This document shows positions 53,315 to 61,697 of a stretch of DNA of 64,000 nucleotides, piece after piece. The DNA is from Dechloromonas sp. H13 (GTDB taxonomy: Bacteria > Pseudomonadota > Gammaproteobacteria > Burkholderiales > Rhodocyclaceae). Position 1 is the stretch's first letter, and each line of letters begins with the position of its first letter. The notes beneath the pieces were generated by a model that saw only the letters and a program-made list of their open reading frames with translations, searched no databases and was not told the origin of the DNA. Location: contig NZ_SSXX01000001.1 in the NCBI RefSeq assembly GCF_009469615.1, positions 1 to 64,000 on the forward strand. Reading direction: 5' to 3'. The translations under genes were made by a program, and so were the position numbers.

Positions 53315-54024
53315 CAGACGGCACGACGGACCATCATGTCCTTGATCTTGCCGATCGCCTTGGTCGGGTTGAGACCCTTCGGGCACACGTCAACGCAGTT
53401 CATGATGGTGTGGCAACGGAACAGGCGGTACGGATCCTCGAGGTTGTCGAGGCGCTCGTTGGTCGCCTGGTCGCGCGTGTCGGCAATGAAGCGGTAGGCA
53501 GCCAGCAGGCCGGCCGGGCCGACGAACTTGTCCGGGTTCCACCAGAACGACGGGCAGGACGTCGAACAGCAGGCGCACAGGATGCACTCGTAGAGGCCGT
53601 TCAGCTCCTCGCGGTCCTCCGGCGACTGCAGGCGCTCGCGCTCCGGCGGCGGATCGTTGTTGATCAGGTAGGGCTTGATCGAGTGGTACTGCTTGAAGAA
53701 CTGGGTCATGTCGACGATCAGGTCGCGGATGACCGGCAGGCCCGGCAGCGGACGCAGGACGATCGGCTGCTTCAGTTCGTCGATATCGGTCAGGCAGGCC
53801 AGGCCGTTCTTGCCGTTGATGTTCATGGCGTCGGAACCGCAGACGCCTTCGCGGCAGGAACGACGATAGGACAGGGTGTCGTCCTTCGCCTTCAGCTTGG
53901 TCAGCGCATCCAGCAGCTTGCGATCGGTCGGCTCGAGTTCGACCGAGATGTCCTGCATGTAGGGCGCGTCATCCTTGTCCGGATCGTAACGGTAGATGCT
54001 GAATTGAACCATGCGTTTGCTCAT
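53314..54024 (-). CDS. sdhB: Succinate dehydrogenase iron-sulfur subunit
   Basis: A 236-residue subunit carrying three iron-sulfur centres. [2Fe-2S]: SCREGVCGSDAMNINGKNG-type motif (about 57-75). [4Fe-4S]: CILCACCSTSCP (about 148-159). [3Fe-4S]: CHTIMNCVDVCPKGLNP (about 205-221). It passes electrons from SdhA FADH2 to quinone at SdhCD. GGAG precedes the ATG. Confidence 0.97.
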   Translation of the reverse strand: MSKRMVQFSIYRYDPDKDDAPYMQDISVELEPTDRKLLDALTKLKAKDDTLSYRRSCREGVCGSDAMNINGKNGLACLTDIDELKQPIVLRPLPGLPVIRDLIVDMTQFFKQYHSIKPYLINNDPPPERERLQSPEDREELNGLYECILCACCSTSCPSFWWNPDKFVGPAGLLAAYRFIADTRDQATNERLDNLEDPYRLFRCHTIMNCVDVCPKGLNPTKAIGKIKDMMVRRAV

Positions 54025-54036
54025 GTTCTTCTCCGA

Positions 54037-55821
54037 TTAGTACGAGCGCGTCTTCAGCGCGATGGTTTCGACGGTCAGCGGCTGCATGTTCACCGGCTTG
54101 TAACTGATGGTGTTGTCGACCGGGTTGAACAGCGTGTGCTTCAGCCATTCCTTGTCGTTACGACCATTCGGGAATTCCGGGGTATCCGGCGCATCGTCGC
54201 GGACGTGAGCACCGCGGGATTCCTTGCGGGCCTCGGCGGAGAGCATGGTGGCCTTGGCGACCTCGATCAGGTTTTCCATTTCGAGGGCTTCGGTACGCGC
54301 CGTGTTCCAGGCCATCGACTTGTCCTTGATCTCGAGCTGGCGTGCCGCCTTCTCGACTTCCAGAATCTTGTCGACGCCGCTCTTCAGCAGGTCGCCGAAA
54401 CGGAACACGCCGGCGTGGTTCTGCATCGTGCGCTGCATGGCCAGACGGGTTTCGTGAACGTTGGCACCGCCCTTGCGGTTGTCGATGGCGGAGATACGGG
54501 CCAGCGACTTCTCGGCGGCATCCTTCGGCAATTCGCGATGCGCCTTGCCAGCCTTGAGGTCTTCCACGGCGGAATCGCCGGCCGACTTGCCGAAGACCAG
54601 CAGGTCGAGCAGCGAGTTGGTACCCAGGCGGTTGGCGCCGTGCACCGAGGCGCAGGCGCATTCGCCGGCAGCGTAGAAACCCGGGACGATGGTGTTGGGA
54701 TCGCCGTTTTGCGGCGTGACGACACGACCGGAGTAATGCGTCGGAATACCGCCCATCTGGTAGTGGCAGGTCGGCACGACCGGCAGCGGTTCCTTGATGC
54801 AATCGACGCCGGCGAACTGCAGGCCGATTTCGCGAATGCCCGGCAGGCGCTTCATGATGGTGTTCGGGTCGAGGTGGGTGATGTCGAGCAGGACGTAGTC
54901 CTTGTTGACGCCACAGCCACGGCCTTCGTTGATTTCGGTCGTCATGGCGCGGGAAACCACGTCGCGCGACGCCAGGTCCTTGGCGTTCGGCGCATAGCGT
55001 TCCATGAAACGTTCCTTGCTGCTGTTACGCAGGATGCCGCCCTCGCCACGCACGCCTTCGGTAATCAGCACACCGGCACCGGCGACGCCGGTCGGATGGA
55101 ACTGCCAGAATTCCATGTCTTCCAGCGGGATGCCGGCACGCGCCGCCATACCCAGGCCGTCACCGGTGTTGATGAAGGCGTTGGTCGACGAGTAGAAGAT
55201 GCGGCCGGCGCCGCCGGTCGCGAAAATGGTGGCACGGGTATGGAAGATGACGACCTGGCCGGTTTCCATTTCCATCGCGGTGACGCCGACGACGTGGCCC
55301 GCCTCGTCGCGGATCAGGTCGAGCGCCATCCATTCGACGAAGAACTGGGTGTTGGCCTTGACGTTGCGCTGGTACATGGCGTGCAGCATGGCGTGACCGG
55401 TACGGTCGGCAGCGGCACAGGAGCGACGCACCGGCTTCTCGCCGAAGTTGGACATGTGGCCGCCGAACGGACGCTGGTAGATCTTGCCGTTGTCGGTACG
55501 GTCGAAGGGCATGCCGTAGTGCTCGAGCTCGACGACGCACTCGTTGGCCTTGCGCACCATGAACTCGATCGCGTCCTGGTCGCCGAGCCAGTCGGAACCC
55601 TTGACGGTATCGTACATGTGCCAGTGCCAGTGATCTTCCTCGGAGTTGCCGAGCGACGCAGCAACGCCACCCTGGGCGGCGACGGTGTGGGAACGGGTCG
55701 GGAAGACCTTGGAGAGTACGGCCGTCTTCAGACCGGCCTCGGACAATTGGATCGCGGAACGCAGACCGGCGCCACCGGCACCGACGATGACTGCGTCGAA
55801 CTTCAGAACGGGAATACTCAC
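54037..55821 (-). CDS. sdhA: Succinate dehydrogenase flavoprotein subunit
   Basis: A 594-residue catalytic subunit. FAD-binding VIVGAGGAGLRSAIQLS (about 10-26), the covalent-FAD histidine in RSHTVAAQGGVAAS, and the active-site region with NRLGTNSLLDLLVFG are present. The start is GTG at 55821, supported by GGAGG about 9 nt upstream, 2 bp after the sdhD stop. It oxidises succinate to fumarate at the inner face of the membrane. Confidence 0.97.
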   Translation of the reverse strand: MSIPVLKFDAVIVGAGGAGLRSAIQLSEAGLKTAVLSKVFPTRSHTVAAQGGVAASLGNSEEDHWHWHMYDTVKGSDWLGDQDAIEFMVRKANECVVELEHYGMPFDRTDNGKIYQRPFGGHMSNFGEKPVRRSCAAADRTGHAMLHAMYQRNVKANTQFFVEWMALDLIRDEAGHVVGVTAMEMETGQVVIFHTRATIFATGGAGRIFYSSTNAFINTGDGLGMAARAGIPLEDMEFWQFHPTGVAGAGVLITEGVRGEGGILRNSSKERFMERYAPNAKDLASRDVVSRAMTTEINEGRGCGVNKDYVLLDITHLDPNTIMKRLPGIREIGLQFAGVDCIKEPLPVVPTCHYQMGGIPTHYSGRVVTPQNGDPNTIVPGFYAAGECACASVHGANRLGTNSLLDLLVFGKSAGDSAVEDLKAGKAHRELPKDAAEKSLARISAIDNRKGGANVHETRLAMQRTMQNHAGVFRFGDLLKSGVDKILEVEKAARQLEIKDKSMAWNTARTEALEMENLIEVAKATMLSAEARKESRGAHVRDDAPDTPEFPNGRNDKEWLKHTLFNPVDNTISYKPVNMQPLTVETIALKTRSY

Positions 55822-55823
55822 GC

Positions 55824-56171
55824 TTACAGCCTCCAGAGAATCGCAGCAGCCCACGCGGTGTAGCCCACCAGCGCGGTAATGGTCAGCACGTGCAGGGTCA
55901 GGCGCAGGCCGACCGGCTTGACGTAATCCATCCAGATGTCACGCACGCCGATCCAGGCGTGGTAGAACAGGCTGACGAAGAACAGGAAGGTCAGGAACTT
56001 GATGATGCCGTTGGCAAAAATCCCCTGCCATGCCTCGAAGGTTCCGGGACGAACGACCAGCAGCACCGCTGCGATCAGCACCGAATAAACCGCCATGATG
56101 ACGGCGGTCGCACGCTGGGCGATCCAGTCCTTGAGGCCGTAATGAGCACCTACGACGATACGGTTGATCAC
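55824..56171 (-). CDS. sdhD: Succinate dehydrogenase membrane anchor
   Basis: A 115-residue three-helix anchor. It starts with GTG at 56171, whose last bases overlap the sdhC stop (GTGA). Helices lie at about 18-38, 50-70 and 88-110. FYHAWIGVRDIWMDYVKP contains the heme-ligand histidine and the quinone-site residues typical of SdhD. Confidence 0.93.
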   Translation of the reverse strand: MINRIVVGAHYGLKDWIAQRATAVIMAVYSVLIAAVLLVVRPGTFEAWQGIFANGIIKFLTFLFFVSLFYHAWIGVRDIWMDYVKPVGLRLTLHVLTITALVGYTAWAAAILWRL

Positions 56172-56554
56172 AGCAGAATCCCCCAGAGAATCAGGGTCAG
56201 CGGAATGCTGACCGCGAACACCACGGCAGCCGATTTGCGCGCCGCCTCCTTTTCGATGCCGACATGCAGGTCGAGCAGGAGAAAACGGATACCGGCGCAA
56301 AAATGATGAACGAAGGCCCAGATCAATCCCGCCAGAATCACCTTGGCCGGAAGGGTGGCAAACACCGCCTTGAAGGTGGCGAAGCTTTCAGCTGAATTCA
56401 GACTAGCCGAGAAAAGCCAGAGCAGCAGGGGGAAACAAAGGAACAAGCCAACCCCGCTGACGCGATGAAGGATTGATACTTTTCCCGGCAAAGGCAACCG
56501 GATTGTGGTCAAGTCCAAATTTTTTGGACGTTTCTTGATGGTCATTTCTGCCAT
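56168..56554 (-). CDS. sdhC: Succinate dehydrogenase cytochrome b556 subunit
   Basis: A 128-residue anchor with three helices. SILHRVSGVGLFLCFPLLLW (about 27-46) is the conserved quinone-site helix of SdhC, and the heme-ligand His is in FVHHFCAGIRFLLLDLHVG (about 81-99). GAGGG about 9 nt upstream favours the ATG at 56554 over one three codons earlier. First gene of the sdh operon, 137 bp after the GntR gene on the same strand. Confidence 0.94.
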   Translation of the reverse strand: MAEMTIKKRPKNLDLTTIRLPLPGKVSILHRVSGVGLFLCFPLLLWLFSASLNSAESFATFKAVFATLPAKVILAGLIWAFVHHFCAGIRFLLLDLHVGIEKEAARKSAAVVFAVSIPLTLILWGILL

Positions 56555-56617
56555 GAACGTCATCCCTCGCGAAAAGGTGCGGTTTTTCCGCTTTTACGTG
56601 GTTTGAAAAGAACGGTA

Positions 56618-56661
56618 ATTATACATTCAAAATCAGGTGAAACACGGCATGCTACGTGTTT
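56618..56661 (-). promoter_or_regulatory. sdh operon promoter and inverted repeat
   Basis: A minus-strand TATAAT (56623 down to 56618) precedes sdhC. Just upstream, AAACACG (56640-56646) and CGTGTTT (56655-56661) form 7-bp arms around 8 nt, overlapping the -35 region. It could be an operator for sdh control. It differs from the GntR-type palindrome near mdh. Confidence 0.5.
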
Positions 56662-56690
56662 TCCGGGATAGTAACAAAGCACTATTCATG

Positions 56691-57446
56691 TTAGCCAAGA
56701 TCGTTCCGGTAATAGTGCCGGTTCGTGCAATACAGGCCGCGTCGCCATTCGACCGGTTTGTTGCCATACGTGTATGCCGTGCGCTCCACCAGCAGCAGCG
56801 GCGCCCCGGGGGAAACGGCAAGAAGCCCGGCGCTGTACGGGTCCGCAGCCACGGCACGGAGGTGTTCTTCGGCATGGATCATGCGCACGCCGTAATCGTT
56901 TTCAAAGACGCTGTAGAGGGAGCGGTCGCCGCCGCTGAGGCTGTCGAGCGTCAGGCCGGCGAACAGTTCGCTGACCAGGTGAATCTGGTCGAAAACCACC
57001 GCCTCGCCGTTGAAGCGCAGCAGGCGCTCGACATAGATCGCCGGATCGCCGACCTTGATCCTGAGCGCAGCAGCAACCTCGGGACCGGCCTCCCGGGTCG
57101 AGCACGAAAGCGGCACGCTGACTGCATGCGCAGCGTTGCCATCGTCGGGCACCAGGCGGAGAAAACGGTAGAAGGAACGCGGGTCGTCGTGGCTCGCCAC
57201 GAAGGTTCCCTTGCCCTGGCGCCGGATCAGCAGGTTTTCCGCCGCCATTTCGTCGATCGCCTTGCGCACCGTACCCTGACTGACGTTGAAGCGCGCGGCA
57301 AGCTCCCCCTCGCTGGGAATGGCGTCGCCCGGCCCCCACTCGCCAGCCTCCAGACTGCGGATCATGAAGTCCTTGATCTGGCGGTACAGCGGGCTGAACG
57401 TCGGCGAAGCGACGCGAAAGGACGGACGTGCGGGGTCACGGTTCAT
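56691..57446 (-). CDS. GntR/HutC-family regulator of the TCA region
   Basis: A 251-residue regulator. The winged-helix DNA-binding domain (about 12-80) has IPSEGELAARFNVSQGTVRKA and RRQGKGTFVAS. A UTRA ligand domain follows (about 100-245, VERLLRFNGEAVVFDQIHL ... LLLVERTAYTYGNKPVEW). It lies between sdh (same strand) and mdh (divergent), with a 16-bp palindrome 46 bp upstream of its start. It probably controls itself and mdh, and perhaps sdh, in response to a small organic acid or CoA ester. Ligand and targets are inferred. Confidence 0.88.
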   Translation of the reverse strand: MNRDPARPSFRVASPTFSPLYRQIKDFMIRSLEAGEWGPGDAIPSEGELAARFNVSQGTVRKAIDEMAAENLLIRRQGKGTFVASHDDPRSFYRFLRLVPDDGNAAHAVSVPLSCSTREAGPEVAAALRIKVGDPAIYVERLLRFNGEAVVFDQIHLVSELFAGLTLDSLSGGDRSLYSVFENDYGVRMIHAEEHLRAVAADPYSAGLLAVSPGAPLLLVERTAYTYGNKPVEWRRGLYCTNRHYYRNDLG

Positions 57447-57491
57447 GGCCGGAAATTTCAGCACATTTCAGGCGGACCGTCCACGAAAAGT

Positions 57492-57507
57492 TGTCTTATA
57501 TAAGACA
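57492..57507. promoter_or_regulatory. GntR-type palindromic operator
   Basis: TGTCTTATATAAGACA is a perfect 16-bp palindrome with an AT-rich centre, as expected for a HutC-type GntR dimer. It sits in the 199-bp divergent region between the GntR gene and mdh, and is the only such palindrome I found there. Confidence 0.75.
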
Positions 57508-57645
57508 CATGATGAATTGACAGTCGCACGGCGAACTTCTAACATCTTCAGTTCTCGTGCCCGCCCCCTCCAGGTGTGTGACCAGGGCCGGCATTCGAGT
57601 TGAATCGAACAATTTCAACCACGCTGTTTCATACAGGAGCGATAC

Positions 57646-58632
57646 ATGTCCAAAGCCCCCATGCGCGTTGCCGTCACCGGCGCCGCCGGCCAGATCGGTT
57701 ATAGCCTGCTGTTCCGCATTGCCTCCGGCGAAATGCTCGGCAAAGACCAGCCGGTCATCCTCCAGTTGCTCGACCTGCCGCAGGCTCAGCAGGCCGTCAA
57801 GGGCGTCATGATGGAACTGGAAGACTGTGCCTTCCCGCTGCTCGCCGGCATGGTCGCCACCGATGACCCGAACGTCGCCTTCAAGGATGCCGACGTCTGC
57901 CTGCTGGTCGGCGCCCGTCCGCGCACCAAGGGCATGGAACGTGCCGACCTGCTGACCGCCAACGGTGCCATCTTCACCGTCCAGGGCAAGGCCATCGCCG
58001 AGAACGCCAAGGAGGACGTCAAGGTTCTGGTCGTCGGCAACCCCTGCAACACCAACGCCTACATCGCCGCCGCCGCCGCCAGGAAGGTTGGCCGCACCAA
58101 CCCGAACAACTACCACGGCATGCTGCGCCTGGACCACAACCGCGCCCTGTCGCAACTGGCCACCAAGACCGGCCGCGAAGTTTCTTCCCTGAAGAAACTG
58201 GTCGTCTGGGGCAACCACTCGCCGACGATGTACGCCGACTACCGCTACTGCACCTCCAACGGCGACAGCGTCAAGGCCCTGGTCAATGATGCCGTCTGGA
58301 ACAACGACGTCTTCCTGCCGACCGTCGGCAAGCGCGGCGCCGCCATCATCGAAGCCCGCGGCCTGTCTTCCGCTGCCTCCGCTGCCAACGCCGCCATCGA
58401 CCACATCCGCGACTGGGTGCTGGGTTCCGACGAATGGGTCACGATGGGCGTCCCGTCCGACGGCTCCTACGGCATTCCGAAGGGCATCGTGTTCGGTTTC
58501 CCGTGCGAGTGCAAGGGCGGCTCCTTCAAGATCATCCAGGGTCTGGAAATCGACGCCTACAGCCAGGAAAAGATCAACATCACCCTGAAGGAACTGACCG
58601 ACGAAGCCGAAGCGGTCAAGGACATGCTGTAA
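57646..58632 (+). CDS. mdh: Malate dehydrogenase
   Basis: A 328-residue NAD-dependent enzyme of the larger, cytosolic-like bacterial MDH group common in betaproteobacteria. NAD motif [21 protein letters not shown], substrate arginine loop [15 protein letters not shown], and catalytic [11 protein letters not shown] with His are intact. AGGAG lies 7 nt before the ATG. The promoter region contains the GntR palindrome. Confidence 0.96.
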   Translation: MSKAPMRVAVTGAAGQIGYSLLFRIASGEMLGKDQPVILQLLDLPQAQQAVKGVMMELEDCAFPLLAGMVATDDPNVAFKDADVCLLVGARPRTKGMERADLLTANGAIFTVQGKAIAENAKEDVKVLVVGNPCNTNAYIAAAAARKVGRTNPNNYHGMLRLDHNRALSQLATKTGREVSSLKKLVVWGNHSPTMYADYRYCTSNGDSVKALVNDAVWNNDVFLPTVGKRGAAIIEARGLSSAASAANAAIDHIRDWVLGSDEWVTMGVPSDGSYGIPKGIVFGFPCECKGGSFKIIQGLEIDAYSQEKINITLKELTDEAEAVKDML

Positions 58633-58637
58633 CAGCT

Positions 58638-58733
58638 GTTGGTTGCTAGTCACTAGCTGCTAGCAAAGCCAGGGGCCGCGGTAGAATACCGCGGCCTTTT
58701 CTTTTTGCTCGCAACTAATAACCCGTAACCAAC
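58638..58733. repeat. Long imperfect inverted repeat around the mdh terminator
   Basis: The 29-nt arm at 58638-58666 is complementary to 58705-58733 at 22 positions. The mdh terminator hairpin lies inside. The right arm ends just before the CitE-like ATG and continues with an extra GACCAAC. Such a nested structure could be a mobile-element remnant or an mRNA stem that separates mdh from the next gene. Confidence 0.45.
58674..58700 (+). terminator. Terminator after mdh
   Basis: GGCCGCGGTA (58674-58683) pairs with TACCGCGGCC (58687-58696) around GAA, followed by TTTT, 41 bp past the stop codon. Confidence 0.85.
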
Positions 58734-58740
58734 GACCAAC

Positions 58741-59724
58741 ATGCGCCATCCGAAAGCGGTTCTCTTTGCCGGCGAAAAGCCCTTCCCCGTCCTGCCTGCG
58801 GTCGACCATTACGCCGGTTCCGAAAAGCTGATGCGCAAGGCCCTGCAGTTGCAGAAGGAACTCGGGCCGATCTTCGACATCACCTGTGACTGCGAGGATG
58901 GCGCCCATGCCGGTGCCGAGCGCGAACATGCCGAGATGGCGGCCGCCGTGATCATGAGCGACGACAACCTGTTCAACCGGGTCGGCGCCCGCGTGCATGA
59001 CGTCACCCACGCCCACTGGCAGCAGGACATGGAGATTCTGGTCGGCCGCGCCGGCAGCCGCCTGCCCTTCATCACCCTGCCCAAGCCCTGCAGCGCCGGC
59101 GACGTTCAGGTGCAGATCGAGGCGCTGCGCGAAATCGAGCAGAATTTCGGCGTCGACCGCAGGATTCCCGTCCATGTACTGATCGAAACCCACGGCGCGC
59201 TGCGCGAGGTCTGGGACATCGCCGCCCTGCCCGGCGTCGAGAGCCTGGATTTCGGCCTCATGGATTTCGTTTCCGGCCACCACGGCGCCATTCCCGGCTC
59301 GGCGATGAAAAGCCCGGGCCAGTTCGAACACCCGCTGGTCGCCCGCGCCAAGTGCGAAATCAGCGCCGCGGCGCTGGCCTGCGGAGTCGTTCCCTCGCAC
59401 AACGTGACGACCGAACTGAAGGACATCGACTACATCCGCAACGACGCCCTGCGCGCCCGCAAGGAATTCGGCTACCTGCGCATGTGGAGCATCCACCCGA
59501 ACCAGATCGTGCCGATCGTCGAGGCCATGCGTCCCGATTTTTCCGAAGTCCGGACCGCCGCCGAAATCCTGATCGCCGCCCAGGACAGGGACTGGGGGCC
59601 GATCCAGCACGACGGCAAGCTGCACGACCGTGCCTCCTACCGCTACTACTGGGAACTGCTCGACCGCGCCCAAGTGACCGGCATGGAACTTCCGGATGTG
59701 GCAAGGGAACGGTTTTTTGCCTGA
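58741..59724 (+). CDS. HpcH/HpaI (CitE-like) lyase
   Basis: A 327-residue TIM-barrel protein of the HpcH/HpaI aldolase/citrate lyase beta family, whose members cleave CoA-linked or free 3-hydroxy acids such as malyl-CoA. Typical segments are FDITCDCEDGAHAGAEREHA (acidic metal site), IPVHVLIETHGALREVWDI and FGLMDFVSGHHGAIPG. There are no citF or citD genes nearby, so it is not a citrate lyase complex subunit. Its position after mdh suggests a C4-acid or malyl-CoA-type substrate. A dispersed motif copy lies 56 bp into the gene. Confidence 0.8.
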   Translation: MRHPKAVLFAGEKPFPVLPAVDHYAGSEKLMRKALQLQKELGPIFDITCDCEDGAHAGAEREHAEMAAAVIMSDDNLFNRVGARVHDVTHAHWQQDMEILVGRAGSRLPFITLPKPCSAGDVQVQIEALREIEQNFGVDRRIPVHVLIETHGALREVWDIAALPGVESLDFGLMDFVSGHHGAIPGSAMKSPGQFEHPLVARAKCEISAAALACGVVPSHNVTTELKDIDYIRNDALRARKEFGYLRMWSIHPNQIVPIVEAMRPDFSEVRTAAEILIAAQDRDWGPIQHDGKLHDRASYRYYWELLDRAQVTGMELPDVARERFFA

Positions 59725-60487
59725 AAACGTGGTCGACCGCAGCGAACGGCAGAACGAAGCACCGCTGACCATCCTCTACCGCGACGAATATATCGTCGTC
59801 ATCGACAAGCCGCCGAACCTGCTTGTCCATCGTTCGGAAATCGACCGCCACGAAACACGCTTCGCCATCCAGATCCTGCGCGACCAGATCGGCCAGCGCG
59901 TCTGGCCGGCGCATCGCCTAGACCGCGGCACCTCGGGCGTCCTGCTGTTCGGACTGAACCCCGGAATCGCCAGCCTGCTCGGCCGGCAATTCGAGGCCGG
60001 AACGGTGGACAAACGCTACTGGGCCGTCGTGCGCGGACACCCGCCGGCCACCGGGACGATCGACCATCCCCTCCGCCGCCAGCGCGACCCCTACGAATTT
60101 CGTGACGAGCGCAGCAGCATGGAAGCCCAGCCGGCACTGACCCGTTTTCGCAAGCTGGCCGAAATCGAGCTGCCGGTAACGGTCGACCGCTACCCGAGCA
60201 GCCGTTACGCCCTGCTCGAACTGACGCCGCTGAGCGGCCGTCGGCATCAGCTGCGCCGCCACCTGAAACATATCGCCCACCCGATCATCGGCGATGCGAC
60301 CTACGGCAAGGGGCGCCATAACCGCTATTTCGCCGAGCACCTGTCGTGCCACCGGCTGTTGCTGGCCTGTACGCAGCTTGGCTTCGACCACCCGATCAGC
60401 GGCCGCCGGCTGGAAATAAAAGCGCCAGTGTCCGGCGAATTCGCCGCGACACTGGCGCGCTTTGGCTGGAACCCAAGGGATCGCTAG
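59696..60487 (+). CDS. truC: tRNA pseudouridine(65) synthase-like, RluA family
   Basis: A 263-residue RluA-family synthase. The catalytic motif is AHRLDRGTSGVLLFG. NLLVHRSEIDRHE near residue 40 and LTPLSGRRHQLRRHLKHIAHPIIGD near 180-205 (given in part) match TruC. As annotated from ATG 59696, it overlaps the CitE-like gene by 29 nt; a TTG at 59717 or GTG at 59729 would be alternative starts that keep the whole catalytic domain. Its TAG shares the tetramer CTAG with the stop of the convergent CBS gene. Confidence 0.88.
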   Translation: MWQGNGFLPENVVDRSERQNEAPLTILYRDEYIVVIDKPPNLLVHRSEIDRHETRFAIQILRDQIGQRVWPAHRLDRGTSGVLLFGLNPGIASLLGRQFEAGTVDKRYWAVVRGHPPATGTIDHPLRRQRDPYEFRDERSSMEAQPALTRFRKLAEIELPVTVDRYPSSRYALLELTPLSGRRHQLRRHLKHIAHPIIGDATYGKGRHNRYFAEHLSCHRLLLACTQLGFDHPISGRRLEIKAPVSGEFAATLARFGWNPRDR

Positions 60488-60921
60488 GCGATATTTTCTT
60501 CGAGATGCTCCCGGAACTGCAGGTCGCGCTCGAGCTGGACCATGTCCTGGCCGAGCGCATCGCGGGCCGACACCATGCCCAGCGGCGCGCCGCTGGCATC
60601 GACCACCGGCACATGGCGGAAACCGCCATCGACCATGAACTGGAGGGCATAGCCCAGCGGCTTGTCCTCGCGAATCGTTTGCGGATTCCCGACCATCACC
60701 TGGGCGACTTGCGTCGCATCCGGATCGAGGCCACCGGCCAGCACCTTGTTCAGGGCGTCGCGCTCGGTAAATATGCCTGCGATCTGGCTGCGGTCGACAA
60801 TCAGCAAGGCGCCGATCTTCTTTTCCGCCATCAGCCGGCAAGCCGCGCGGACGGTCATGTCGCTCGAACCGGAAACCAGAGGGCGTCCGGCAATGATGTC
60901 GCTAATGAGTCTGTTTGGCAT
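60484..60921 (-). CDS. Two-CBS-domain protein
   Basis: A 145-residue protein made of two CBS domains (about 20-65 and 80-125), for example GALLIVDRSQIAGIFTERDAL and FRHVPVVDASGAPLGMVSARD. CBS pairs bind adenine nucleotides and regulate enzymes or channels; free-standing ones are energy sensors of uncertain partner. Convergent with truC, with stops overlapping by 4 nt. Confidence 0.88.
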   Translation of the reverse strand: MPNRLISDIIAGRPLVSGSSDMTVRAACRLMAEKKIGALLIVDRSQIAGIFTERDALNKVLAGGLDPDATQVAQVMVGNPQTIREDKPLGYALQFMVDGGFRHVPVVDASGAPLGMVSARDALGQDMVQLERDLQFREHLEENIA

Positions 60922-60996
60922 GTTTGTCTCCTTTGTGGTTTTTTAGGTACCGCAATAGTCGCCCGATTGGTCCTGTCTTGCAACCATGCCACAGGG

Positions 60997-61068
60997 CTAT
61001 TGCGCCTTTATGACAATGATCGCTATAACCAAGAAGACAACGATTATGCCGATCAGTTCGATATTCAT
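60997..61068 (-). CDS. Possible 23-aa membrane peptide
   Basis: A frame from ATG 61068 to TAG 60997 encodes a 23-residue peptide that is almost entirely hydrophobic (NIELIGIIVVFLVIAIIVIK). It would be a single transmembrane helix. The start of the sequence resembles the first helix of SPFH/slipin proteins, so it could be a relic. The ribosome binding site is weak. Confidence 0.25.
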   Translation of the reverse strand: MNIELIGIIVVFLVIAIIVIKAQ

Positions 61069-61118
61069 CGAAATTCAGCCGCCCACCACCGCTTCGTCAT
61101 GCCGGAAGCAAGCTGCGG

Positions 61119-61616
61119 TCAGCAGGGTTTGCCGGCCTGGCAGCCCTTCAATATCCAAAGGGAAATGACGCCGGCCGCCTCGTTGGCCATGACCTTGCGC
61201 GCCATCGAAGTCGGGTCGCGCCCGGCGTTGGTCTTGGCATAGGGATCGGCGCCGGCTTCGAGCAACAGCTGCGCATGCCTGGCATTCTGCGTGTAAGCCG
61301 CCATGTGCAGCGGCGTCGCACCTTCTCCATCCCTGGCGTTCGGGTCGGCACCGGCGGCAATCAGCACTTTGAGGGCCGTGATGTCCGGGTTGGTGGCCGC
61401 CAGATGCAGCGGCGTCGACCCCTGGGCGGTTCTCGCATCCCGCGCCGCAGGCTGCGCCTTCAGAATGGCGCCAACCTCCTGGCCATTGCCGACACGCGCG
61501 GCATCGTGAATCGGCTGGTCGTTGGCCCCCAGTACCTGCTGCGCATGCGCCGGCACGGCGAACAACAGCGACATGGATACACAGACAAGGGAAACCCAGC
61601 GCTTCATTTTCGTCAT
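61119..61616 (-). CDS. Exported ankyrin-repeat protein
   Basis: A 165-residue protein with a signal peptide (ending VPAHAQQ) and four ankyrin-type repeats: IHDAARVGNGQEVGAILKA, GSTPLHLAATNPDITALKVL, GATPLHMAAYTQNARHAQLL and a degenerate last one. Two cysteines at the C-terminus (KGCQAGKPC). GGGGG lies 5 nt before the ATG at 61616. It is likely a periplasmic binding scaffold, partner unknown. Confidence 0.8.
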   Translation of the reverse strand: MTKMKRWVSLVCVSMSLLFAVPAHAQQVLGANDQPIHDAARVGNGQEVGAILKAQPAARDARTAQGSTPLHLAATNPDITALKVLIAAGADPNARDGEGATPLHMAAYTQNARHAQLLLEAGADPYAKTNAGRDPTSMARKVMANEAAGVISLWILKGCQAGKPC

Positions 61617-61697
61617 ATCAACCCCCATCTTCTCGCCCGCAACAGCAATCCAGCGGGGCAACCGCCACTTCGCCTGAGCCGCCCGGATCAATGGCTT

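Noticed and set aside
58741..59724. Citrate lyase beta subunit of a citrate lyase complex
   Set aside because: No citC, citD, citF or citG genes accompany it; the broader HpcH/HpaI family assignment is safer.
60986..61168. Plus-strand 60-codon frame
   Set aside because: It overlaps the end of the ankyrin gene antisense, has no ribosome binding site and a low-complexity product.
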